A DNA stretch of 18,190 nucleotides, from assembly GCA_025331435.1 (NCBI GenBank), contig JAIWNI010000239.1, positions 1 to 18,190 on the forward strand. Reading direction: 5' to 3'. Positions 10,601-18,190 of the stretch are shown here, one piece after another (within the stretch, counting starts at the first letter, position 1; every line of letters starts with the position of its first letter). This DNA comes from Choanephora cucurbitarum (lineage: Eukaryota > Mucoromycota > Mucoromycetes > Mucorales > Choanephoraceae). The position numbers and the translations under genes are program-made. The notes below the pieces were generated by a model that was not told the origin of the DNA, ran no database searches, and saw only the letters and a program-made list of their open reading frames with translations.

Positions 10601-11085
10601 TCTTTAATCAGTTAAACTTTTGATATACCTTGTTGTATAACCCTTGGTAAATACTCATGCCGGAAATAAGATACAAATAGTGATCATCGAGATAAAAAAT
10701 AAGGTTCGCGTTTGGTAAAAGTATGCTTCTAATTAGCCCAACTTTCCAACATTCTCAGGATGTAGTGATTTGACAAATTGGCTGCACATCGTGAACAAAG
10801 CAACACCTATTAGCGCAAACTTCTACTCTGATAAATATGCTGCTTTAGAGGAAAATCTGGAACTGTAGAATGTCGAAAGTTATAATAAAGAGAGAAAGAG
10901 AAAGGCCACTAATTTGAATCGATGTCCACATCTATAGGTTAAGTGACTGCTGATCTTCATTCCAACTGATTGTGTATATAAAATAAAAAATCCGATTTTA
11001 TTATGACCCCTTTTTCTCTTGTTCATTTACAAATCGTCTATAATAATAAGATACAAGACTATCATATTTTGCCAGCAATGATATA
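7695..11085. other. Gene-free, purine-rich spacer
   Basis: No open frame here shows a recognisable domain. From about 8650 to 10900 the plus strand is purine-rich: hand counts gave 43 of 60 at 8881-8940, 42 of 60 at 9661-9720 and 35 of 60 at 10501-10560. This mirrors the pyrimidine excess at about 960-3170. Minor structures are hairpins at 9044-9058 (CGTAAC GAA GTTACG) and 9304-9330. An overlapping pair of hydrophobic minus-strand frames at 8310-8649 is discussed under rejected items. No tRNA or other RNA gene was found. Confidence 0.55.
9304..9330. repeat. Hairpin, 10-bp stem with one mismatch
   Basis: TAGACTGTCT, loop GTAATTA, then AGACAGACTA. Nine of ten positions pair, with a single A-A mismatch. 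There is no T-run after it and no gene nearby. Confidence 0.5.
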
Positions 11086-11091
11086 TTTATT
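11086..11091 (-). terminator. Polyadenylation signal AATAAA of the right transposase copy
   Basis: Read on the minus strand the site is CCAATAAATATA, 63 bp past the stop codon at 11154. Strand and distance fit the 3' end of the minus-strand transposase gene. Confidence 0.5.
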
Positions 11092-11153
11092 GGAGTAAAT
11101 ACGCGTACGTATTCTTTTACAAAGATAGCTTACAGCTATAAGTATTTACACTT

Positions 11154-14100
11154 TTACATGTTTCCAAGCTCACCCTTCTTCAAATTGTCTATTTTTTTGT
11201 GATACATAGCATCTGGCCAGATCAATCTATGCTGCAACATGTTTTCATTGTACCTAACAAATTCCACAATATTTATAATGTCTTCAACACCACACACCAT
11301 GTACTTCTTCTGAGGTGAGTCCTCTGGAAAAAGAGTGATACCTGGGATGCCTAATTCGTCTAACGTGCTACTTTCAACAACAGAGATAAGTGCCAGGAAT
11401 TTAGAGCAACCTTGATATGAAAGGATAAAATACGTGATCACCTCACCAATATACCAAGAATCACGAGTTCTATTAATTTTGAGTTTGGTAAGGATAAGAC
11501 GCAACACAACTTTTTTAAAGATAACTTACTGCCCTGATTCAACAGCTAGAAATATCACCAGTGTATTAGCTCTTTTCGGTAATGTTTTGTATGACCGATA
11601 ATATCTTGACTGATATACAAGTCCGTTTGAGAGCATTCTGGCAGCCAACCTGATTTCCTTGAATATCTGAGCTTGCGACCCTGATGGTACATCGATTATA
11701 ATGTCTTCTCAAGGCCAGTACGAATTTGTTCAAAGGATACTCCGAAAAGATCAACATCAACATCAATGTCTTGCACTTTAAACTTCGACCAGAGCTGAGG
11801 CATATTACCAGCATAATCCCCAGGATAGTCCAAGAAGTCATCGTTTGCACCCAAGGATGACGGCAGCATGCTGTTATACAACTGTTGAGAATGAAGTTCC
11901 TTGAAAAAGTTTAACCGTCTCAGGATATTGTCGGTTTCCTTTTTCTGGCATTGATTTTGACTTGCTGAGGTTGCTATACTTCTGTATGGTTCTCTCCAAG
12001 GATCGACATGAATAATACCTCAGAGGACCCTGCTGTCTAATCAACGAGGACATATGGAAGGTTGCGAAGTGATTGTTGGAAGTCCAGACGCGGTTGTTCA
12101 ATCTACGCAAGGTAATCTCACGGTTGAGAAAGGTGGCCCAAGCTTGTAAAAATCTAATGAATTTATCTGTTAGACGCTTCCACTTCTCGTATAGAGACTT
12201 TATTGGTATTTTACCTATCCATGTCATCTAAATCACTTGATGTATAGATTTTTGAAGACTGATGGAGACTGCATTTACGAGATTCATCAGTGCTACCTTT
12301 GCGCGACGGTATCTTAAGTGGGGCACCACTATGGTAGGCACCACGTAAAGAAGAAAGTCTTGCCAATCAACAGCCCTATAGTAACCGGTACGCTTATCAA
12401 AAGAGTAGTTGAAAGCACCTGGACAAACAGGCTTACTAGCAGCTATCCAATCGCCAAGCTTCTTCATGAACTCCTTTTGCCTATGTGGTGAAGCGACTTG
12501 AAACGGGTAATGATCAACGTTGGCGGCTTGAAACCAATCATTAGTTTTTGGATCCAACAACTTGTACACCATGTGACCCATTCCATGCCCAAGCATATGC
12601 AATTCGTCGCCGAAGAAAAAAGTAAGGACTTACAAAGGTCTTGAGGTCAGTGAAAAGTCTTGGAACCCCAGGCATGCCGTGAGCCTATACTAATTGTGTC
12701 AGTTCTATCTAAAATGCATAGAGTTGATCAGTCAAAACGCTTACAGGATCGCCATTTTTCAGCTCATCAATTGTACGAAGAGGACCCATCTTTGGGTAGT
12801 ACTTTCCCCTATTGGAGATACCGCGTGGCTTTTGACCTTCGACCTTACAAATGCGACATCCAAATGTTGCTGTGTGTCCCGCTGCCATCATAAGTTCGGA
12901 TATACCAGGAATGTCACCGGTAACACCTAAAATAGCCACTCGACCTCGATATATTTCAGTACCTTCCTTTTTGATGACCAGCTTGTTATCATACATGGCT
13001 TGGACCTCTTCTACTACAGGCTTCAAGAATGAGATCAAATTCTTGGGCTTTCCAGGACAGACAGTTATTTGAATCATATTCTCATCCTTTGTTCTAAATT
13101 AAGGTAAAAAAATAAGCTCTTTTAAGAAAGACAATACTAATCACTCTTACTATACCTATGCTCCGGATGTACGTTCATCACCAAGCAATTGATGAGTACC
13201 TGGTGAGCCTTTTGCATGTTTTTTAGTTGGTATCCATCTACAAAAAGAACCAGACAAATAGTATTGGCATCAACCACCCCATCGCGCAATAACTTCTTGT
13301 ATGAATCACCAGAAAAGACGTCCCGATAGGTGTTGATCTCATCTTGATTGCGATTGAAGAAGTCATCCCTGTAGGCAAGCATTTCAGCATTGTTTTCATT
13401 TACGTATAATTCAGTTAAAGCTTTGCCAACTGAAGTATACGATATTTGCCTGGTAGGTACAAGATCAGGGATAGGCATGGCAGGATCCCTTTCGATGTCT
13501 TCTCTGGCAGCATCTATTTCGGCCTGATTGTGGTACCTTGGGGCTTTACATTCAATTACGGGACAGACCATAGTGTTGCTATCGTTGGATCCGTACAAGT
13601 AGCATCCGTTGGGGCAGATATCATGCTTTAATGTCGTATTGGTGCTGCTTTGAACCATACGTCGGTACGTATCAGGGGATTGAAAGGTTTCATTTGCAAA
13701 TGGACCTAGCGCAGATTTGATAAGTAAGTATTATCCTAATGCCAACAGAAATAATGGTACCTTGATCAACATGCGATAGAACATGGTTATTGATTACATT
13801 GATTAACTTTCTTTGATATTCTCTAGGTGTCTTGGCTTCATCCAAAACTTGCATGATACTAATCCAAGCAGCCTTGACTATACTCAAAGGTTCAGAGGGT
13901 GTCCAGTTGTATGTTATAGGATCTATCACAAGAATTGTTAAAAAAAGTTATGTGTAAAATAAATGTGTGCTATGTACCCGTAGAGATGATTTCTTCGTTA
14001 GTGACAGAAAGGTTTGCATCTACGTCCATAGGTTCAACCGAGAAGTCAACTTCACCAACGTCGACATCTTCAATTGAAGACATATTGGTGTCTTCAGAAG

Positions 14101-14285
14101 CAACTTCAGAGTTGACGGCAGCATCGTCTGAACTGGTGGCTACAGTAGTTAGTAGCCTGTGATCCCTCAGTGGCAGCAACAGCAGCATTGTATGCACATT
14201 GTGCTGAACGGATATGGGCTGTCAACTCCATTTGAGTGTTAGCATAGAAGCTGGGACAGTTAGGACATCTGTAAATGGCGAACAT
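11154..14285 (-). pseudogene. Tnp2/CACTA-like (EnSpm) DDE transposase with N-terminal zinc finger, eight-exon gene, broken in its second half
   Basis: Start MFAIYRCPNCPSFYANT at 14285. Proposed exons: 14285-14198, 14139-13978, 13922-13761, 13705-13156, 13093-12745, 12684-11530, 11469-11154; introns are 55-62 nt, and the first five junctions keep one frame for 437 codons. Domains: a Cys/His finger; an acidic linker; a ribbon with CPNGC and CPVIEC; a first catalytic Asp in VLFVDGYQ; a second in GVTGDIPG; a CRIC pair; the third acidic block GDELHMLGHGMGH; then GPLRYYSCRSLERTI; and a C-terminal domain from WYIGEVITY. This order fits Tnp2 of CACTA elements. Breaks: an extra T in a T6 run (minus strand; 12616-12621) just before GDELH; TAG at 12228-12230; an extra A at 11940-11944; further shifts near 11700. 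An eighth exon is possible in the 5' UTR. Terminal repeats of the element were not found. Identity is strong, activity unlikely. Confidence 0.8.
14140..14197 (-). other. First intron of the right transposase copy (58 nt)
   Basis: The 3' part reads GGCTACTAACTACTGTAG on the minus strand: a perfect TACTAAC branch site and a TAG acceptor. The donor GTGCAT is weak but is the only GT giving the right phase and a length like the neighbouring introns. Splicing joins HIRSAQ to STSSDDAAV and removes the codon of the last Cys of the finger; without splicing the frame ends after about 24 more codons. Confidence 0.6.
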
Positions 14286-14394
14286 GATAATATCTAAAAG
14301 TTAGGTAAAGTTTTAAGAGGTTTTGAATTTAATAGAAGTTGTGTTTTATGAAACGAAATAAAAGAAGGGATTGTTCACAATCAAAACCAATTGT

Positions 14395-14403
14395 CTTTAT
14401 ATA
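14395..14403 (-). promoter_or_regulatory. TATA box of the right transposase copy
   Basis: TATATAAAG on the minus strand, 110 bp upstream of the ATG. A CTAAC-TTTTAG motif at 14294-14304, ending 8 nt before the ATG, looks like a branch site and acceptor, so a 5' UTR intron is possible. Confidence 0.5.
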
Positions 14404-15653
14404 TGAGACTTTTAGTTGGGCATTCGTTTGTTCCGTTCTATATCTAGAGTAAGTAGACATTTGGAAAATATAATATACACCAATATATACATCTGTATGC
14501 GGTAGGTTTTGTTTCTATATCTTTTTTCTATTTATGATACCCAAGATAAAGTTTGGTTGTTTTATTAGTTTGTCAATCTCAATTTGTTTATATTCCTAAA
14601 TTTAGTGCTACTCCCTACGCTTTATCATATCTTTGTTTGTTTGCTCATATTACTTATTAGTAGCAATAGTTCTTCCTTTCATACTTTTATAGAAAAGGTA
14701 AACTTTATTTGTTTCCAAAAAAGTTGCGCGCTTAATTAGCTGAATGCTTGTCAACAAGCATCTTATCTATCTGCACCTCTGTTGTAAGGTTTTACAATGA
14801 TTTACCCTCGGACAAGAAGATGCAGCGGTTTTTTTCAAAACAAACGATAGTCTTATTTTAATGAGGTAGGTCAAACTGTTGACGAAGTCGACTTTTTCGA
14901 CAGGGATGAGTGAGAAGGATATCTAGTCTCATCTTTTCCGTTAGGTATATGGATCATGCGAATAAAGAATTTTTACCTCCACATGTTTTTTCATGCATCT
15001 TAGAATGAATTTGAAATAGCATATAAAACTACTGAATTAACTTCAATTGAATCGTCTTAAACGTAGTTGACTTGTCTATCTAACTTGATGTAAAATAAGT
15101 ACTAGTACACATTGTACTCAATCTGGATATACATGGAACAAATAACAACTACCCGCATTTTTTGTTTGAAGAGTTCCTTCAACATAATCAAAAAATTAGA
15201 TAATTATAAAATCATGCAATAATGTGAAAAAACTTTAAATCTAGTGTTTCTTTTAAAATTAAACCTACAAAATAGCTATTGTCCATTACAATGGGATTAT
15301 GCAAAGCTTAGATCCAAATTGAACGAAGTCATGCAACCTTAGCAGCAATCAGCCTCCTCAATTTTTGGTTTCTCTTCAGCTGTGATTACTTTGATTTATC
15401 GATATTTGCTGCAGGTATTATTATTGCAATACAATGATCTTGAACAGGCTATACCGCACTAAAGAATAAACTAGTATATACTTTACACTCACTTTTAGTA
15501 TTTTTTAAATGAGATTGATACTCTGTTGTTCAAAATAAAGTTTCTCACATCATGCAAGTTTGGGGCTTTGAAAACCAAATTTGGATATGCTGCCATGCGG
15601 TTTTCTATTGATCATAAAATTTGTTTCTCACTGTCTCATTCATATCTTTATCG
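14404..15653. other. Gene-free AT-rich spacer
   Basis: No open frame of note and no recognisable RNA. The one clear structure is the near-palindrome at 14744-14761. The stretch separates two divergently read genes (minus-strand transposase, plus-strand coiled-coil gene), so it must hold both promoters. Confidence 0.55.
14744..14761. repeat. 8-bp inverted repeat with 2-base centre
   Basis: ATGCTTGT, CA, ACAAGCAT. The arms are exactly complementary. Such a compact dyad could be a binding site for a dimeric regulator, but nothing else supports that. Confidence 0.55.
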
Positions 15654-15662
15654 TATAAATAG
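15654..15662 (+). promoter_or_regulatory. TATA box of the coiled-coil gene
   Basis: TATAAATAG lies 64 bp upstream of the ATG at 15727, with a pyrimidine-rich leader between them. Spacing and sequence are typical of a fungal core promoter. Confidence 0.6.
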
Positions 15663-15726
15663 TAAATCATATCATCTTCTTTCTGACTTTATTATCACAT
15701 CTATTTACTTTTTTAATTTTTTGAAT

Positions 15727-16303
15727 ATGGCCTTAAGAAACAATGATTGCAGTTCTATCCGATCCAGCTGTGGAAGAATAGAAGACAAGGTAATAAATCT
15801 TGAAGGCAAAGTTCAAGACCTTCTCTCTGCTGTGAACAGCATTACTGATAAGTTGGATCGTTGTGTTAGTGTCTTGACGAGTTTCGGTGCTGGGGAAGGT
15901 ATATGCATTTATCTCATTATATGAACCTTCACTAAGAAACATTACGTTTATAGCGTCAAGTAGCCTCAGCGCCCCCCATGTTGAAGAAGAGACTGTCTCT
16001 TCAGGTCTCCTGATCTTTCGTCCTACTTTCTCTACCTCACATTCAAATCTGAAAAACACAATTGACATGAAAATAAAACACTTTGTAACACAGTGGTTGG
16101 GCGACCAAGTCGTCGTACAAGAAAATGATCTCTCTTTTGTTCGTGAGGAAAAGGAAAGCAAAATAGAAATGTACAAAACAATGCTTTACCAGTTATCCCG
16201 TATACTCATCACAAAAATGATATTTGAAATAGAAAAAAATGAAAAAATTGGAAAACAATATCATATACCAAAATTCATCCCGATATCAAAAAAAAGGCTC
16301 TAA
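15727..16303 (+). CDS. Unrecognised coiled-coil protein, two exons (173 aa as written)
   Basis: Exon 1 is 15727-15898, intron 15899-15953 (55 nt, GTATAT...TTATAG), exon 2 15954-16303; splicing G|CG keeps the frame. Residues 18-50 form a clean heptad pattern: Ile18, Val22, Leu25, Val29, Leu32, Val36, Ile39, Leu43, Cys46, Leu50, so the N-terminus should be a short parallel coiled coil. Then come a Ser-rich linker, a compact block LLIFRPTFSTSHSN, and a Lys/Glu-rich helical stretch (ENDLSFVREEKESKIEMYKT). The start is the first ATG after a good TATA box. The stop at 16301-16303 follows an A8 run; one more A would open a further 62 codons, so the true protein may be longer. No catalytic motif, signal peptide or membrane segment is seen. 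It resembles orphan proteins of mucoralean fungi in style, but I cannot name a family. Confidence 0.6.
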
Positions 16304-16499
16304 TATCTCTTCGTGCTTTGGCTGTCCAAAATAATATACCCACCACAAGATGCCACAATTTCTGGTTGGAAAACTCTTTTTTGGCTTACCTGTATCACAA
16401 CAAGGCAAGATTATCAAGAGCAAAGGTACTACAATCGATGAATTATTACCACAACGTATTGCTAATGATATCACACTTATAGCCGCAACCATCGCCCCA

Positions 16500-16875
16500 A
16501 CAGCCACCACGAGCATCACCACTACCACTACGGTCACCACTACGGTCACCTCTGCAATCACCTCTGCAATCACCTCTGCAATCACCTCTGCAATCACCAC
16601 TACAATCACCACTGCAACCACTACCACTACAATCTTCACTGCAACCGCTACCACTACAATCACCACTGCAACCATCACTGCAACCATCACTGCACCCATC
16701 ACTGCAACCACTACAATTGCACCCATCACTGCAACCATCACTGCACCCATCACTGCACCCATCACTGCACCCATCACTGCAACCACTACAATTGCACCCG
16801 TCACTGCAACCATCACTGCACCCATCACTGCACCCATCACTGCAATCGCCACCACTACAATCACCACCACTACAA
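16500..16875 (+). repeat. 12-bp minisatellite and related Thr-codon repeats
   Basis: Units are variants of ATCACTGCACCC, ATCACTGCAACC, ATCACCTCTGCA and ATCACCACTACA. The array starts with CACCACTACGGT-type units, has a run of near-identical AATCACCTCTGC units at about 16555-16598, and then mixed ATCACTGCA(C/A)CC units to about 16850. Unit length is a multiple of three, so the array keeps frames open on both strands. Expected to vary in copy number between strains. Confidence 0.9.
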
Positions 16876-16931
16876 TCAAACGAACTTTTGATGTTGGAAG
16901 TCCAACAGTTGCAGCTGCAACTACAGCAACT

Positions 16932-16968
<37 letters not shown>
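16932..16968 (+). repeat. ACA trinucleotide microsatellite
   Basis: About twelve uninterrupted ACA units close to the end of the minisatellite. In the frame that also reads the minisatellite as Thr/Ile/Pro/Ala it encodes poly-Thr; in another it gives poly-Gln. Prone to slippage. Confidence 0.9.
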
Positions 16969-17059
16969 GTGGTAACAAGAAAACGAAGGTATTTGATTGC
17001 AATTCATTTATGATTGTCTCTAATGCTTTTTTTTATAGAAGATGCAAACGTTAATAATA

Positions 17060-17627
17060 TTCTTAATAAATGATAAACTGATTGATTTTACATCGTACTC
17101 AAACAAGTGTATCTTTTTTTTTAAAATGCAAATAATTCAAGGATATATTTTAATTGACTTGAAGTAAGAAATGTTTACTCTCAGTGCATATTGACTTCCA
17201 TATAAGGAAATTGATAACTACAAGTCGATTAAAATAGAGAACCACCCAAATTGTGGTTAAAAAACCGCGTTTCCTATATAATATTTTCCTATTTTTCACG
17301 GAAACTAATTTTTTTTCTTTTCTTCTTTTCTATAAAACTTTTTTCTTTTTAACACCTTTTTGTATTTTCTTACTACTGTTCTTATTTTCGTTCTTAGTTT
17401 TATAACTTTAATATTTTTGTTTATAGACAATATGTTTATGATGCTTAACAAATTAGACTGGTTCGTGTTCATGTTCATAATTTTGACCTTATAATAGCAT
17501 GCTAAAGTCATCTTCTTTATCTTTTGTCGAATCTGCATGCCTGCCACGAAATAGCTATTCAAGTTCTACCAATAGTCAATCATTTTACCAGTAGTCATGT
17601 AGCTGTCTCAATTCATCACCACTTTAG
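17060..17627. other. AT-rich spacer, nothing recognised
   Basis: Poly-T and TTTTCTT tracts dominate (for example 17116-17124 and 17309-17350). The only long frame is a Lys/Ile-rich minus-strand one created by these tracts. No RNA gene or repeat with a clear partner was found. Confidence 0.55.
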
Positions 17628-17636
17628 TATATAAGG
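17628..17636 (+). promoter_or_regulatory. Candidate TATA box
   Basis: TATATAAGG is a good TATA match and lies just before a stretch with coding character beginning about 17661. No ATG at an expected distance opens that frame, so its target is uncertain. Confidence 0.35.
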
Positions 17637-17660
17637 TAGTTTGGTACCGCTTAGCTCACA

Positions 17661-18166
17661 GTGCCTAGGACTGACACAGACTTCCTAGATGATTATTGCT
17701 TAGACATTCTCAGCTTTTTATTTTCGAAATTGACAGAAGAACAACCTCGTTATCAAACACTATAGATTCGATTATGCTTCAAGTTGTACGCAGAAAAAGT
17801 GAAGAACTCCACCAACTTAATTATGCAATCCAGATTGAACATGGTAACCCCAGAAGCTTCAAGCATTGATGATCACAGTATTTACACTTGAAAAATGCCA
17901 ATAACAATAGTATATGTGGCATACTAGTGAATCAGGAAACAGCACAACTTTCGAATTGCATGGTTCGCGATACGATGGACTCCTCTTGTTTAAACAAAAC
18001 GAACAACGTAAGTGCCGGTTATATTTTACTATTGTATGAGAATCAAGATAGTCTTATTCAAAATTGCTCACCCCTTGATCAAAAGTTACATCTTCTTTTG
18101 TTTCGAGTGATGGAATGGATAGTCAGGCTATTTTCGTTTCTTGCTTATGGGCGTGAATGTATATAG
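17661..18166 (+). pseudogene. Degraded coding stretch of unknown family
   Basis: Three consecutive pieces in three frames look like protein. Frame 1 (17661-17888) reads FLDDYCLDILSFLFSKLTEE and, after one in-frame TAG at 17763-17765, MVTPEASSIDDHSIYT. Frame 2 (17914-18036) reads ESGNSTTFELHGSRYDGLLL. Frame 3, to a TAG at 18164-18166, reads PLDQKLHLLLFRVMEWIVRL. The pieces have ordinary amphipathic composition and abut with little gap, as expected for one gene hit by one nonsense change and two frameshifts. I do not recognise the family. It could be a remnant of a lineage-specific fungal gene; chance reading of AT-rich DNA is the alternative. Confidence 0.35.
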
Positions 18167-18190
18167 CATTAAACGAAATTTGTCAAAAAT

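Larger units (their letters stand above)
16296..17054 (+). pseudogene. Probable downstream continuation of the coiled-coil gene in shifted frames, with Thr/Ile/Pro/Ala repeat tail
   Basis: After the A8 run (16288-16295) the next frame reads KALISLRALAVQNNIPT, then TRCHNFWLENSFLAYLY, and stops at TAG 16480-16482. The Cys, Trp and Tyr spacing looks like folded protein, not chance. A third frame, open from 16350 to 17054, gives TTIDELLPQRIANDITL and then a long tail built by the 12-bp repeats (APIT, ATIT, TTIT units), ending in a Thr run and SGNKKTK. A GTATTT...TTATAG intron of 50 nt at 16989-17038 may follow. A single protein over all of this needs two one-base corrections. It could instead be a truncated gene followed by neutral repeat. 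Moderate belief that it was once one gene with 15727-16303. Confidence 0.45.

Noticed and set aside
824..11150. Idea that the two spacers are a long inverted repeat
   Set aside because: Scattered short matches (for example TTGCTTTTCCAA near 1987 and TTGCTTTTTCCAA on the minus strand near 8835) do not extend into an alignment by eye; only the composition is mirrored.
12660..13072. Plus-strand frames opposite the right transposase
   Set aside because: Antisense to exons carrying clear transposase motifs.
16500..16875. Short regular repeats suggestive of a CRISPR-like array
   Set aside because: The units are contiguous 12-mers without unique spacers, in a eukaryotic setting; a minisatellite explains them.
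16286..17002. 238-codon minus-strand frame made almost entirely of Val, Ala, Met and Gly
   Set aside because: It is the antisense reading of the 12-bp minisatellite and ACA run; 3n-length units without stops keep it open. No promoter or natural composition.
17305..17562. Minus-strand Lys/Ile-rich frame of 85 codons
   Set aside because: Product of poly-T/TTTTCTT tracts; low complexity throughout.

Overview
The window looks like accessory, transposon-rich DNA from a filamentous fungus, most likely an early-diverging (Mucoromycota/Mucorales-type) species. The evidence is an AT-rich background, introns of only about 50-62 nt with GT...AG ends and CTAAC/TACTAAC-like branch sites, TATA boxes roughly 65-110 bp upstream of start codons, and decayed transposons of three orders. 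No gene of central metabolism is visible. The organism call is inference and no species is claimed.

Layout. (1) 3-823, plus strand: the 3' end of a Tnp2/CACTA-like transposase gene cut by the window edge, followed by an AATAAA signal. (2) 824-3760: no gene, strongly pyrimidine-rich on the plus strand. (3) 3767-4279: a possible terminal repeat, an 18-bp palindrome and a truncated Tc1-type (DD34E) transposase. (4) 4385-7540: a decayed non-LTR retrotransposon (LINE) with ORF1 carrying two CCHC zinc knuckles, an ATGA stop/start overlap, then ORF2 with an AP-type endonuclease and a reverse transcriptase cut off after motif B. (5) 7541-7694: a small inverted-repeat element exactly at the LINE break. 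(6) 7695-11085: no gene, purine-rich on the plus strand. (7) 11154-14285, minus strand: a nearly full-length second Tnp2/CACTA-like transposase gene with at least seven introns, intact through its first five exons and then broken by homopolymer frameshifts and a stop. (8) 14286-15653: nothing recognised. (9) 15727 to about 17040, plus strand: an unrecognised spliced coiled-coil gene with its own TATA box, running through an A8 frame break into a 12-bp minisatellite that encodes a Thr/Ile/Pro/Ala tail. (10) 17060-17627: AT-rich, nothing seen. (11) 17628-18166: a TATA box and a degraded unrecognised coding stretch.

How it fits together. The two Tnp2-like copies point at each other (tail to tail), align over their C-termini at about 40% identity by hand, share an intron position, and are separated by about 10 kb that collected a Tc1 remnant, a LINE and a MITE-like insert. 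The gene-free flanks next to each copy have mirror-image purine/pyrimidine skew. The least damaged genes are the coiled-coil gene (an intact 173-residue spliced product if it really ends at 16303) and the 5' half of the right-hand transposase. The most informative open questions are whether the homopolymer frame breaks are real, what the conserved C-terminal domain of the transposase family does, and whether the coiled-coil/minisatellite gene belongs to a lineage-specific family.
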